Positions 33,280 to 42,600 of a DNA stretch of 64,000 nucleotides are shown one piece after another (within the stretch, counting starts at the first letter, position 1; each line of letters begins with the position of its first letter). This DNA is from Planctomycetota bacterium. GTDB lineage: Bacteria; Planctomycetota; J058. A program made the translations under genes and the position numbers. The notes under the pieces are model-generated. The model made no database searches. It was not told the origin of the DNA and saw only the letters and a program-made list of their open reading frames with translations. The stretch spans positions 112,041-176,040 of the forward strand of contig JAMLIC010000016.1 of assembly GCA_023954375.1 (NCBI GenBank), read 5' to 3'.

Positions 33280-33391
33280 GTCGAGGGCGGGACGGCTCGG
33301 CATGTCGCCGGGCGCCGCGGAGTAGGAGACGGCGGTCGAGGGGGGTCAGTTTCACTGTCGTAAGGGGGTCAGTTCTTGCTGTCGCTTGACA
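33008..33391 (+). mobile_element. IS21-family right-end remnant
   Basis: Downstream of the istB fragment two subterminal repeats of GGGGTCAGTT...CTGTCG (33343-33361 and 33364-33384) lead to GCTTGACA at 33384-33391. This looks like an IS21-type right terminus (its reverse complement starts TGTCAAG). The left end and all of istA are missing. The element sits inside the repeat array and cannot transpose by itself. Confidence 0.7.
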
Positions 33392-34002
33392 CGTGCGCGC
33401 GGGTGGCCGTCCTCGAGGCGAGGCGTGCTGGTCGACGAGGAGCGCGCACGGCCGTTCTCGACGGCGCGGGCCGGATCGTCGACGAGGGGCGCGCACGTGC
33501 GCGGGTGGCCGTCCTCGACGGCGCGGGGCTCGGTCGTCGAGGTGGGCGCGCACTTGCAGGGTGCTCCCCCTCGACGGCGCGGGCGTGGTCGTCGAAAGGC
33601 GCGCACGTGCGCGAGTGGCCGTCCTCGACGGCGCAGGCCGGATCGCCGAGGCGGGCGCACACGTACACGGGTGGTCGTCCTCGACGGCGGGGCGTGGCCG
33701 TCGAGGGGGGCGCACGTGCGCGGGTGTTCGTCCTCGACGGCGCGGGGGTGGCCTTCGAAGGGGGAGGCGCAGTCTACGGGTGCTTCTCCTTGACGACGCG
33801 AACCGGATCGTCGACGAGGGTGCGAACGTGCGCGGGGGCGGAGTTCCGCGACCCGCGCCCGAACGTCCGCTACCGACGAGACATAACTTGCACGCATTTG
33901 GCACGTGCGGCGACCTGCGCCTTTGGCTAACATATGCCGAACTCACGGGGCCGCCCACAGCCCTCGTCGCTCGCTTCCAATTCCGTCAGCCGGAGGGATC
34001 CC

Positions 34003-35427
34003 ATGAGGACGTCCTCGCACCCGCCGTCGGCCGCCTGCCTCCCCCTCCCGCCCGACGAGCTCGGCGAGCGGCTCGACGAGGCTCGCCGGATCGACGCCCA
34101 GCTGGCCGAGGTCGTGCGGCGGGAGCGCACGGCCACGCGGGAGCGCGCCTATCTGCTCGCGCACGTCGAGCGGCGCGAGCTCCATCGCGCGCTGGGATTC
34201 AGCTCGGTCGGCCAGTACGCCGTCGCGCGCGGCTACGTCGAGTCGCATGGCGCTGCCCGGGACCTCGTCGGCCTCGTCAAGCGGCTCGAGGCCCTGCCGC
34301 GGCTGCGCGCGGCGTTTCAGCAGGGCGAGGTCGAGTGGACGAAGCTCAAGACCGTCGCGCGGGTCGCGACGGCCGAGGACGAGGCGGATTGGCTCGAACG
34401 CGCGCGGGCGCACCCGAACCGCGTGCTCGAGGCGCTGGTCCGCGAGGCGCTGGGCGAGCCGGCGCCCGTGCGCCGGTCCTTCGATCAGACCCGCGAGCAA
34501 GCCGCGTGGCTCGACGAGGCCCTGCGCCTGGCCCGCGAGCGGACCGGGCGCGCGCTGACCGACGCCGAGGCCCTCGAGATCGTGTGTCGCGGCTACGCCG
34601 AGGGCCCGCCCGAAGGTTCCAGGAGGTCGCCCGCCTGCCGGCTGGTGATTCACAAGTGCGAGTGCGGCGCGCCGGCCGCGCTCCAGGGGCGCGACGGTCC
34701 GGTGCCGCTGTCCCCTGCGACGGAGGCGGCGCTCGCCTGCGAGGCGGAGGTCCACGACCTGCGCCGCGGCACGGGGGAGGTCACGGAGGCGATTCCGCAA
34801 CGGATCCGGCGCCTCGTCCACGACCGCGACCGCGGGACGTGCAAGGTCCCGGGCTGCGGCCGGCAGGGGAGGCTGCACGTGCACCACGAGCCCGGGCGCG
34901 AGGTGACGGGGCACGATCCTGACAGAATGTGCTTGCTATGTGATAACCATCACCCGGGCCGACACCAGGGCTACCTGGAGATCCGCGGCGACGCCCGCAT
35001 CGGCTTCCGCTTCTTCCTCGCCGACGGGACCGAGCTCCTCGCCTCCTCGCGGGCTGGGCGCGCCGACGCCACGACCGGGGCGCAGGGCGAGCGAATTGGG
35101 CGGTCCAGCGATGGCGGCAGTGCTGCGCAGGCGGAGCAGACGGACGAGGAGGCGGCGCGGCTCGCGGTGCGGGCGCTCGAGAAGCTCGAGTGCTCCAGGA
35201 CGGAGGCGCGCGACCTCGTCCGACGTGCGCGGGCGCGCCTCGAGGCGCGCGGCGAGGTGCGCACGGTCGAGGCGCTGACGAGGGAGGCCCTCCTGGCGAC
35301 CGGAGCGGCCCCCACGGCGCCCACGTGCGCGCGCCCGTCGACGACCACGCGGGCGCCATCCGGTGGGGCGCGGAGCAGGCGAGAGGTGCGCGGTCGCGGA
35401 CGGTCGCGTGCGATGGAGTTCGTGTGA
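34003..35427 (+). CDS. HNH endonuclease with DUF222-like N-terminal region
   Basis: Start ATG 34003 after GGAGGGATCCC gives a protein of 474 residues. Residues 10-200 are helical and resemble the DUF222/13E12-type head that precedes many bacterial HNH domains (RRERTATRERAYLLAHVERR, LGFSSVGQYAVARGYVESHG, EVEWTKLKTVARVATAEDEA). The nuclease lies at about 275-330: CKVPGCGRQGRLHVHHEPGR and CLLCDNHHPGRHQGYLEI, i.e. two CxxC zinc ligands and the HH-N-H core. Residues about 385-440 look like a three-helix RuvA-C/UBA-type bundle. The last 40 residues (Thr/Arg/Ser-rich) are encoded by repeat-like DNA. Such genes are often mobile or multicopy. The repeat array stands immediately upstream and one palindrome copy downstream. 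Confidence 0.9.
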   Translation: MRTSSHPPSAACLPLPPDELGERLDEARRIDAQLAEVVRRERTATRERAYLLAHVERRELHRALGFSSVGQYAVARGYVESHGAARDLVGLVKRLEALPRLRAAFQQGEVEWTKLKTVARVATAEDEADWLERARAHPNRVLEALVREALGEPAPVRRSFDQTREQAAWLDEALRLARERTGRALTDAEALEIVCRGYAEGPPEGSRRSPACRLVIHKCECGAPAALQGRDGPVPLSPATEAALACEAEVHDLRRGTGEVTEAIPQRIRRLVHDRDRGTCKVPGCGRQGRLHVHHEPGREVTGHDPDRMCLLCDNHHPGRHQGYLEIRGDARIGFRFFLADGTELLASSRAGRADATTGAQGERIGRSSDGGSAAQAEQTDEEAARLAVRALEKLECSRTEARDLVRRARARLEARGEVRTVEALTREALLATGAAPTAPTCARPSTTTRAPSGGARSRREVRGRGRSRAMEFV

Positions 35428-35487
35428 GCTGGGCACCTGCAACCGCGGGGCGGAGTGAGGCGGGACACACCGAGAGACGGGAAGTCC

Positions 35488-35499
35488 GCGCACGTGCGC
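35488..35499. repeat. Isolated copy of the array palindrome downstream of the HNH gene
   Basis: A sixth perfect GCGCACGTGCGC lies 60 bases after the HNH stop codon. Array-like sequence (CCCACGTGCGCGCGCCCGTC) also occurs at about 35319, inside the 3' end of the gene. The HNH gene is thus bracketed by the repeat family. Confidence 0.7.
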
Positions 35500-35536
35500 A
35501 CCCCCTCGAACCTCGTTGACGCCGCAGGTTCGGCGC

Positions 35537-36319
35537 TCACCGCCCGGGCTCTGCCGTGAGGCGCTCGTCGGCCAGGATCGCCGCCTCCCGGATCCAGGCG
35601 ACGGGGGACGCCCTGGCGGCCCGGACGCGCTCGTGCACCCGCGGGTCGGCGCGGACGCGCTCCAGAGCGGAGTGCAGCGCCGCCGCCGACTCGCCGCGAA
35701 CGACCTCGGCGGCCGGCAACAGCTCACCCCCGAGGAAGTGAAGGACGTTCAAGCGAAGCACCGGGTCGGGTCCGCTCAAGGCGGACAACACCCACTCGAC
35801 GTCGCCATGCTGAGGGACGACCTTGGGCCCGCAGGGGTCCAGGAATGGTTGGCCCCCGACGGCTGTAGGAGCGGGCTCGCCGGGGTACCAGCCCTGCTTC
35901 CGGATCTGGACGAGCTCGTCGTTGGCCGTCAGCCCGTACCACGTTCGCCAATCGCCGAACACGAGCAAGGTCCCGAGCTCAGGAGCCACGGTGTGGTCGA
36001 GGTGCAGCGGGACGGCCCAGACCCGACGGCCCAGATGGAGTACGAACGGTCGGGGAGCATGCCCTCCCCCCCGGACCTCTCCGGTGATCGTGCGGCAAAC
36101 GGTGCTGCTGCCAGGCAGGTAGGAGACCGCCAGGAGACGACGCGACGCGCCGTCGAACCGGCGGAGCTCGCCTTCGAAGGGCAGGCCGCCGGAGGAGGGA
36201 TCGTGATGGAGGCCCTCGTGCCCAGCCGTCGCGCGCTCCGGCTCGCCGACGACGGGCGCCGGCGAGCTCGAGCACCCGCAAAGAACCGCAGCCGCGAGCC
36301 AGGCCGAGCGTCGTCTCAT
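35537..36319 (-). CDS. Lipoprotein with HEAT-like C-terminal helices
   Basis: ATG 36319 opens a lipoprotein signal (MRRRSAWLAAAVLCGCSSS, lipobox VLCGC). The mature protein of about 240 residues begins with a beta-rich region containing RRLLAVSYLPGSSTVCRTI, RPFVLHLGRRVWAVPLHLDH and GTLLVFGDWRTWYG. Its C-terminal third is helical (DPVLRLNVLHFLGG, RVRAARASPVAWIREAAILA) and resembles HEAT repeats. I do not recognise the family. It starts four bases after the stop of the response regulator gene and so belongs to that operon. It may be the output or sensor accessory of the two-component pair. Codon usage is slightly less extreme than in neighbours. Confidence 0.75.
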   Translation of the reverse strand: MRRRSAWLAAAVLCGCSSSPAPVVGEPERATAGHEGLHHDPSSGGLPFEGELRRFDGASRRLLAVSYLPGSSTVCRTITGEVRGGGHAPRPFVLHLGRRVWAVPLHLDHTVAPELGTLLVFGDWRTWYGLTANDELVQIRKQGWYPGEPAPTAVGGQPFLDPCGPKVVPQHGDVEWVLSALSGPDPVLRLNVLHFLGGELLPAAEVVRGESAAALHSALERVRADPRVHERVRAARASPVAWIREAAILADERLTAEPGR

Positions 36320-36323
36320 GGGG

Positions 36324-37007
36324 CTACGGGACGAACTTGTACCCGACGCCATGCACCGTCAGCAGGTGCCGCGGCCGCGCCGGGTCCGCCTCGAGCTTCT
36401 TGCGCAGGTTGAGCATGTGCGTGTCGACCGTGCGCGTCGTGGGGAAGCGGTCGAGCCCCCACACCTCGTTGAGCAGGTCGTTTCGGCCCACCGGCTGGTT
36501 CGGCCGCGCCGTCAGGTACCGCAGGACCTCGGCCTCGAGGTACGTCAGCGCGTGCTCGACGTCGCCGCGCACGAGGCGGAAGCGGTCGAAGTCGATCCGG
36601 AAGCCGGGGCCCACGTAGGCGCCCTGGGTCGCCTGGCGCGAGCGGCGCACGATCGCGCCCACGCGGGCGACGAGCTCGGCCAGGCTGAAGGGCTTGCACA
36701 CGTAGTCGTCGCCGCCGACGGCGAAGCCGGTGAGGCGGTCGGCCTCGTCGGTGCGCGCGGTGAGGAACACGGCCGGCGCGAAGACGTGCCGGGCGCGCAG
36801 CCCGCGCAGGAGGTCGAAGCCGCTCCCGTCGGGGAGGTTCACGTCGAGGAGCAGGACGTCGGGCGTCGCGGCGCGCAGGGCGTCGTCGGCGGCGCGGATC
36901 GTGCCGCAGACCGTGACCCGGTGGCCCTGCTGCTCGAGGTTCTTCCGGAGGAGGAAGGCCAGGTCGGCCTCGTCCTCGAGCACGAGCACGTGCGCCGCGT
37001 CACCCAC
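36324..37007 (-). CDS. OmpR/PhoB-family response regulator
   Basis: A protein of 227 residues with GTG start 37007, overlapping the histidine kinase stop by eight bases. Receiver domain 5-120: acidic pair LEDEADLA, phosphoacceptor Asp55 in LLLDVNLPDG, FLTARTDEADR and the Lys in YVCKPF. The C-terminal winged helix (about 135-227) has LTYLEAEVLRYLTARPNQPV, LLNEVWGLDRFPTTRTVDTH and LLTVHGVGYKFVP, the classical Trans_reg_C pattern. All conserved residues are present. It should be a DNA-binding transcriptional regulator phosphorylated by the kinase encoded just upstream. Confidence 0.96.
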   Translation of the reverse strand: MGDAAHVLVLEDEADLAFLLRKNLEQQGHRVTVCGTIRAADDALRAATPDVLLLDVNLPDGSGFDLLRGLRARHVFAPAVFLTARTDEADRLTGFAVGGDDYVCKPFSLAELVARVGAIVRRSRQATQGAYVGPGFRIDFDRFRLVRGDVEHALTYLEAEVLRYLTARPNQPVGRNDLLNEVWGLDRFPTTRTVDTHMLNLRKKLEADPARPRHLLTVHGVGYKFVP

Positions 37008-38448
37008 GCTCCGCCTCCCCGCCCGCGCGCACTCCCGGGCGCGCCGCGAGCTCGACCACCGCGCGCGCCCCCCGCGCGCCCGGCCGCCCCTCGAGGCGCA
37101 GGGCGCCGTCGCACAGGAGCAGCCCCTCGCGCAGGAGCCCGAGCCCGAACCCCGACGCGGGCGCCGGCGCGCCGGCGTCGCTCGCGGGCCACCCGGGGCC
37201 GTCGTCCTCGACCACCACCTGCGCCGTGCCGCGCGGCCCGGCGAGGAGCGACACGCGCACCCGCGTCGCGCCGCGGGCGTGCTTCTCGACGTTGACGAGC
37301 AGCTCGCGCACGACGTCGGCCACGAGGTCGCGCGGCGCGCGCAGGCCCGCCGCCGCGCCGTCGAGCGCCAGCTCGAGGCGGACCCCGCGCGCGCTCAGCG
37401 CCGGCTCCTGCTCCCGCGCCGCGGCCTCGACCTCCTCGCGCACCGACGCCAGCGCCGCGTCGCCGCCGCCCTCGGCCCGCAGCCAGCGCAGGAGCCGCCG
37501 GATGCTCCGCGTCAGCCGCTCCTCCTCGCGGGCCACGATCCCCACGCAGCGCCGCACCTCGTCGGGGTCGTCGATCACGCCGCGCTCCAGCGACTCGGCC
37601 GCGCCGCGCAGGAGCATGAGGGGCGTCTGGAGCTCGTGGTAGGCCCGCGCCAGGAGCTGCTCGCGCGCCGCCAGCCGCAGCGCGTGGGCGCGCTCGCGCC
37701 GCATCCAGGCGACGACGCTCGCGGCGAGCAGGAGGAGCAGCCAGGCGGCCACCGCGAAGAGGAGCGCCGTCTGCACGCGGAGCGTCCAGCGCGCGGCCTC
37801 CGGGTCCTCGAGCGCCACCGCGACGCGCCAGGCCTCGAGGGGCGGGTGGAGCGCCACCAGGGCGCGCGCCCGCAGGGGCGGGTCCTCCTCCTCGCGCAGG
37901 AGGAGCGCCTCGAACCGCCGCGCCCCGGCGCCCTCGCTGCCCCGGGCCAGGAGCGGGCGCAGGAGCGCCGCCTCCAGCGCCGCGGGGTCCCAGAGGACGA
38001 GCGCGGCGCGCGCGCCGTCGGCCTCCCCCGGCGGCAGCGGCGCGACGGTCGCGACGAGCCACCCCGCCGGGCCGCGCGCCGAGATCGGCGCGAGCTCGCC
38101 CGGCGGCGCCTGGCGCGCCGCCTCGAGCAGGGCCGGCGCCGGCGCCGGCGCCCCGGGCGGCTCGCCCTCCAGCGCCGCGCCGTCGGCGCCGAGCCGCCAC
38201 ACGGCCAGCGCCTCGGCCGGGCGCGGCCCGCCCCGGGCCACGAGCCAGGCGCGCTGGTCGAGCGCGGCGTCGATCCGCACCGCGAGCGCGGCGGCCCGCT
38301 CGGCGCACTCGAAGCGCAGCGACTCCTTGACGAGCTGCTTGCTCCAGCCCGCGAGCAGGATCGAGAGCGTGGCCAGGAGCACGCCCGCCCCCACCACCAC
38401 CGCCGGCAGCCACGGCCGCGGCCGCAGGTCTCCCCCCGTCCGGTCCAC
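37000..38448 (-). CDS. Membrane sensor histidine kinase
   Basis: A protein of 482 residues. Membrane helices at about 14-36 and 226-248 flank a periplasmic domain of roughly 190 residues with no recognised fold. The dimerisation/phosphoacceptor region holds AYHELQTPLM with His271. The ATPase domain has an N box (RELLVNVEKHARG), G1 (VVEDDGPGW) and G2 (SGFGLGLLREG). The pair with the overlapping OmpR-type regulator and the downstream lipoprotein forms a three-gene operon. The input signal is unknown. Confidence 0.94.
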   Translation of the reverse strand: MDRTGGDLRPRPWLPAVVVGAGVLLATLSILLAGWSKQLVKESLRFECAERAAALAVRIDAALDQRAWLVARGGPRPAEALAVWRLGADGAALEGEPPGAPAPAPALLEAARQAPPGELAPISARGPAGWLVATVAPLPPGEADGARAALVLWDPAALEAALLRPLLARGSEGAGARRFEALLLREEEDPPLRARALVALHPPLEAWRVAVALEDPEAARWTLRVQTALLFAVAAWLLLLLAASVVAWMRRERAHALRLAAREQLLARAYHELQTPLMLLRGAAESLERGVIDDPDEVRRCVGIVAREEERLTRSIRRLLRWLRAEGGGDAALASVREEVEAAAREQEPALSARGVRLELALDGAAAGLRAPRDLVADVVRELLVNVEKHARGATRVRVSLLAGPRGTAQVVVEDDGPGWPASDAGAPAPASGFGLGLLREGLLLCDGALRLEGRPGARGARAVVELAARPGVRAGGEAERG

Positions 38449-38512
38449 CGCACGAGGGTAACGCGAGATGCGCGCGCGGGGCGCGCGCCGGCCGTGGTCC
38501 CGCGCCCGGCGC

Positions 38513-38528
38513 GCGGATTAGAATCCGC
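38513..38528 (+). promoter_or_regulatory. Palindromic GCGGATTAGAATCCGC motif with TAGAAT -10 box
   Basis: The motif combines an inverted repeat (GCGGATT/AATCCGC) with a TAGAAT -10-like box (38519-38524), 31 bases upstream of the ATG at 38555. A similar GGATTAGGATCC lies before the kinase-ATPase gene (about 24943-24954). It could be an operator or a preferred core promoter. Confidence 0.4.
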
Positions 38529-38554
38529 CCCTCTCGCTCTCCCGGAGGCTCCCC

Positions 38555-39631
38555 ATGCGCACCGTCGCGGTCCTCGGCGCCGGCAAGATCGGCCGGATGC
38601 TCGCCCACATGCTCGGCCACTGCGGCGACTACCAGGTGCGCGTCGCCGATGTCAGCCTGGAGGCCGCCCAGCGGGCCATCCGCGACGTGCCCAACACGCA
38701 GGCGTTCCAGGTCGACTTCGACGACGAGCGCACGCTCGAGCCCGTGCTCGCCGGCGCCGCGGCCGTCCTCTCCTGCTGCCCGTTCGAGTGCAACCCGTTC
38801 ATCGCCGAGCAGGCGGTGAAGTACGACCTCCACTACCTCGACCTGACCGAGGACATCGAGACGACGCGCTCCGTCCTGCGCAACGTCGAGCGCTCGTCGA
38901 AGGCGTTCATCCCCCAGTGCGGGCTCGCGCCCGGGTTCATCACGATCACCGGCGTCCACCTGATGAAGCCCATGGAGGAGGTGGAGAGCCTCAAGCTCCG
39001 CGTCGGCGCCCTGCCGCGCTACCCGTCGAACATGCTCAAGTACAACCTCACCTGGAGCACCGAGGGGCTCATCAACGAGTACGGCAACCCCTGCGAGGTG
39101 CTGCGCGACGGCGAGCCGGCGTGGGTCCAGCCGCTCGAGGGCCTCGAGGAGCTGATGATCGACGGCGCCCGCTACGAGGCCTTCAACACCTCGGGCGGCC
39201 TCGGCAGCCTGTGCCAGTCGCTGCGCGGCAAGGTGAAGAACCTCAACTACCGCTCGATCCGCTACCCGGGCCACAACCTGCTGATCCGGTTCCTCTACAG
39301 CGAGCTGAAGATGAACCAGGACCGCGAGACGCTGCGCACGATCTTCGAGCGCAGCCTGCCGGCGACGTTCCAGGACGTGGTCGTGATCTACGTCTCGGCG
39401 ATCGGCAAGCAGCAGGGGCAGTACGTCGAGCGCACCTACGCGCGCACGATCATGCACCAGACGATCGCCGGCTCGAACTGGTCGGCGATCCAGATCACCA
39501 CCGCGGCGGGGATCGCCGGCGTGCTCGACCTGCTGCTCGAGGGGCACCTCCCGCAGCGCGGGTTCGTGCGCCAGGAGGACGTGGACTACCAGCGGTTCAT
39601 CCAGAACCGCTTCGGGAAGTACTACGCCTGA
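38555..39631 (+). CDS. Saccharopine dehydrogenase-family NAD(P)-dependent reductase
   Basis: A protein of 358 residues with ATG 38555 after GGAGG. The N-terminal Rossmann fold starts AVLGAGKIGRMLAHMLGHCG and has VRVADVSLEAAQ, DERTLEPVLAGAAAVLSCCP, and KAFIPQCGLAPGFITI, typical of saccharopine dehydrogenase/LYS9-type enzymes, including a conserved Cys-Gly-x-x-PG segment. The C-terminal half matches the substrate domain (LKYNLTWSTEGLINEYGNPC, SIRYPGHNLLIRFLYSELKM). Family members serve lysine, spermidine or other amino-acid metabolism. In planctomycete-like bacteria the exact substrate is usually not known. The neighbouring kinase gene converges and overlaps by about ten bases. Confidence 0.9.
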   Translation: MRTVAVLGAGKIGRMLAHMLGHCGDYQVRVADVSLEAAQRAIRDVPNTQAFQVDFDDERTLEPVLAGAAAVLSCCPFECNPFIAEQAVKYDLHYLDLTEDIETTRSVLRNVERSSKAFIPQCGLAPGFITITGVHLMKPMEEVESLKLRVGALPRYPSNMLKYNLTWSTEGLINEYGNPCEVLRDGEPAWVQPLEGLEELMIDGARYEAFNTSGGLGSLCQSLRGKVKNLNYRSIRYPGHNLLIRFLYSELKMNQDRETLRTIFERSLPATFQDVVVIYVSAIGKQQGQYVERTYARTIMHQTIAGSNWSAIQITTAAGIAGVLDLLLEGHLPQRGFVRQEDVDYQRFIQNRFGKYYA

Positions 39632-42600
39632 CGGATCACTCCGCCGGCGGGTGGTAGGGCAGCCCGCCCGGCGGCGGCCAGCCGCGCTCGAGCGCGCGGC
39701 GCGTCTCGGCGGCGGTCCGCCACGGGACCAGGCGCCGGGCGAGGTCCTGGTCGCCGGGCGCGGCCCGGGCCTCGAGCGCCTCGGCCCGGGCCAGGGCGGC
39801 GTCGCGGCCGGCCTCGTCGCCCGCGAGCGCCGCGAGGACCGCCTCCTGGCAGGCGCGGCGCGCGTGGAGCTCGTCGTGCGACGACGCGAACCCGGCCAGC
39901 GCCTGACGGGCCTCGTCGACCTCGCCCGCCAGCAGGTGGCACTCGACCCGCACGAGGCGCCAGCCCGGCCCGCGCTGGCGCGGGTCCATGACCTGCTCGA
40001 GGAAGCGCCGCGCGTCCCAGGCGTCGCCGCAGGCGAGCGCGGCGTGCGCGTGCAGGAGCGCCAGGAGCGCGGCCCGCGCGCCCTTGAGCCCGCGCGCGCC
40101 CTCGAGCGCGGCGCGCGCGGCCGCGGAGCCCGTCGCGCAGGGCGCCCTCGCGCGCGCGCCACGCCGCCGCGGCGGCGGCCGCCGCCTCGGCCAGGGCGGT
40201 CTCGAGGCGCAGGGCGTCGGTCCCGGCCGGGTCCTCGAACGGCGGGCGCGAGGCCAGGCGGTCCGCGAGCGTCAGCACCCGGTCGGGCCGCCCGCGGGCG
40301 CCGCTCGCGATCACCTCGAGGCGGTCGAGCACCTGCAGGCCGTCCGCCGTGAGGGCCTCCTGCCGGGCGCGGAGCGCCTCGAGCCCGGGTCCCCCGGCAG
40401 GGCGCCGCCGGCCGCCCAGCGCGCCCACAGGCGAAGGAGGTGCAGGCGCGCCCCCTCGGGCGCCCCGGGCCGCAGCGCGGCGAGCCCCTCGAGCACCTCC
40501 AGCACGCCCGCGGCCGCGTCGGGCCGGCGGGCGACCTCGAGCACGTCGCGCTCGACCGACACGAGCGCCGCCTGGACGCGCGCGGCCGCCTCCTGCCCCG
40601 GCCGCCCGAGGCGGCCGAGCGCGCGCGCCCCCGCCGACGCCACCGCCGCGTGGGCCATCACCACGTGGGCGGCCTGCGACGGCCGCTCCGTGAGGGCGAC
40701 GAGCCGCGCCGCGGCGCGCTCCGCCGCGGCCGGGTCCGGCCCGGCCGCCGGCGGCGGGCCCAGCGCGGCGAGCGCGTCCGCGGCCGGCGCGCCGGCCCCA
40801 GCCGCGCGCGCGCGCAGGCGCCGCGCGACGGCGCCGTCGTCCGCCGGGAGCAGCGCGGCCGACCAGTCGCCCTGGGCCAGCGCGCAGGCGGCCCGCAGGG
40901 CCGCCGCCCGGTCGCGCGGCAGCCCTTCGACCACGCGGGCCCACGCCGCGGCGACGCGGGGCTCGTCGAGGGCCAGGAGCGCCTCGAGCGCGAGGTCGGT
41001 CACCTCGCCCGACGGGGCGCCGGCCACCAGCGGCCGCAGCGCCTCGAGCGCCGCCGCCGCGCCGCCGGGCCGCTCGAGCGCGCAGCGGGCGACGAGCACG
41101 GCCCGCGCCTCCCCTTCCGCGGCGGCCTCGGCCCAGGCGAGCGCCTCGTCGGGCCGCGCGGGCTCGGCCAGGAGCAGGTCGACGGCCGCCCTGGCGAGCG
41201 GCGGCTCGAGCGGCGCCAGGTCGGCGGGGCGGTAGGCCTCGAGCGCGCGGCGCGCGGGGGCCGCGAGGTCGTGCGCGAGGCACGCGCGCAGGGCCGCCGC
41301 CCGCTCGGCCCCGGCGAGCAGGGGCCAGGGCGCGCGCCTCCCCCGCCTCTCCGCGCGCCAGCCGCGCGCGCACGAGCACGCCCAGCGCGCGCGCGGCCGC
41401 CCCGTCGAGCGGCGAGGAGGCCGCGACGTCCGAGACCACCGGCGCGAGGAGCGCCGCGGCCTCGTCGTGGCGCCGGTCGCCCACGAGCGCCGCGCCGCGC
41501 GCCGCGAGCGCCGCGAGGACGCGCGTCTCGAGCGCCGCGCGCCGCGCCGGGGCGGCCCGCGCCGCCGCCCACGCGTCGGCGTGGCGCCCCGCCGCCAGGT
41601 GCCCGCGCACCGGGTCGCCGCCGACCAGGAGCCAGGCCGCCAGGGCCGCGCCGACGACCCCGAGCAGGCCGGCGACGGCGACCGCGGGCCCGCGCGACCT
41701 CCTCGCCGGCGCGACCCCCGTCGCGAACGGCTCGAGCGCCCGGGCCAGGTCGTCGGCGGTCGGGTGGCGGTCGGCCGGGCGCTTCTCGAGCGCCCGGAGG
41801 CACACCGCCTCGAGGCCCGCGGGCACGTCGGGCGCGAGGTCGCGCGGGGGGCGCGGCCGCTCGCGCAGGACGAGCGAGAGCGTGTTCATCGCCGTCGGGC
41901 CGCAGAAGGGCGGCTGCCCGGTGAGCGCGTGGTAGAGGAGCGCGCCCAGGCCGTAGACGTCGCTGCGCGCGTCGATCTCCTCGCGCCGCCCCTCGACCTG
42001 CTCGGGCGGCATGTAGGAGGGCGTGCCGAGCGTCATCCCGGTGCGCGTGAGCGCGTCGGCCCCGGCGAGGCGCGCGAGGCCGAAGTCGACGAGCTTCGGC
42101 CGCCCCCGCTCGTCGAACAGCACGTTGGCCGGCTTGAGGTCGCGGTGGAGCACCCCGCGCGCGTGCACGTGGGCGACCGCCCGGGCCAGGTCGCGCACGA
42201 GCGCGGCCGCCTCGCGCGGCGCCAGGCGGCCGCGCGCGGCCAGCCGGGCGTGGAGGTCGCCGCCGGTGACCAGGTCCATGACGTAGTAGAGGTGCCCCTG
42301 CGCCTCGCCGAACGCGTGCACCTTGGCGACGCCCGGGTGCTGGTCGACCGTCGCCATGGCCTGGGCCTCGCGGCGGAAGCGCTCGCGCAGGTCCGGCCGC
42401 GCGTCGAGCGGGAGCGTCTTGAGGGCGTAGCGCGCGCCGGTGGTCGCGTGCTCCACGAGGTAGACCTGCCCCATGCCGCCCTGGCCGACCGCGTCGAGCA
42501 CGCGGTAGTCGTCGAAGCGCGGGCCCGCGGCGGTCGGGATCACGGGCGCGGGCGCGCCGCCCCCGCCGTCGAGCGAGAAGCGCGCCACCTCGTCGGACAC

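Larger units (their letters stand above)
32861..33850. repeat. Degenerate ~55-bp tandem repeat array with palindromes
   Basis: About eleven to twelve head-to-tail units of 46-58 bases fill 32861-33019 and 33389-33850. They follow the order ACGTGCGCGGGTGGCC, TCCTCGACGGCGCGGG, GATCGTCGACGAG, GGCGCGC. The palindrome GCGCACGTGCGC is perfect at 32867-32878, 32923-32934, 33491-33502, 33601-33612 and 33710-33721. A second palindrome, TCGTCGACGA, recurs. Units differ by substitutions and small indels, and pairs of units form a higher-order repeat. An IS21 remnant interrupts the array. Of the 1167 bases without an intact gene (32836-34002), this array and the IS remnant explain most. 33851-34002 is a more A/T-rich upstream region for the HNH gene. 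Confidence 0.85.

Noticed and set aside
32861..33850. CRISPR array
   Set aside because: Units vary in length (46-58 bases), whole units are semi-conserved with no unique spacers of constant size, and no cas gene is near.
33230..33958. Minus-strand ORFs encoding PRAVEDGHPRTCAP-like repeats
   Set aside because: All frames are open because the DNA repeat lacks stops. No start signal or family, and the repeat shows no codon-level constraint.
40311..41099. A separate 262-residue gene
   Set aside because: It continues the kinase's TPR-like sensor sequence in another frame and is better explained by frame switches in one gene. The same holds for 39636-39989.
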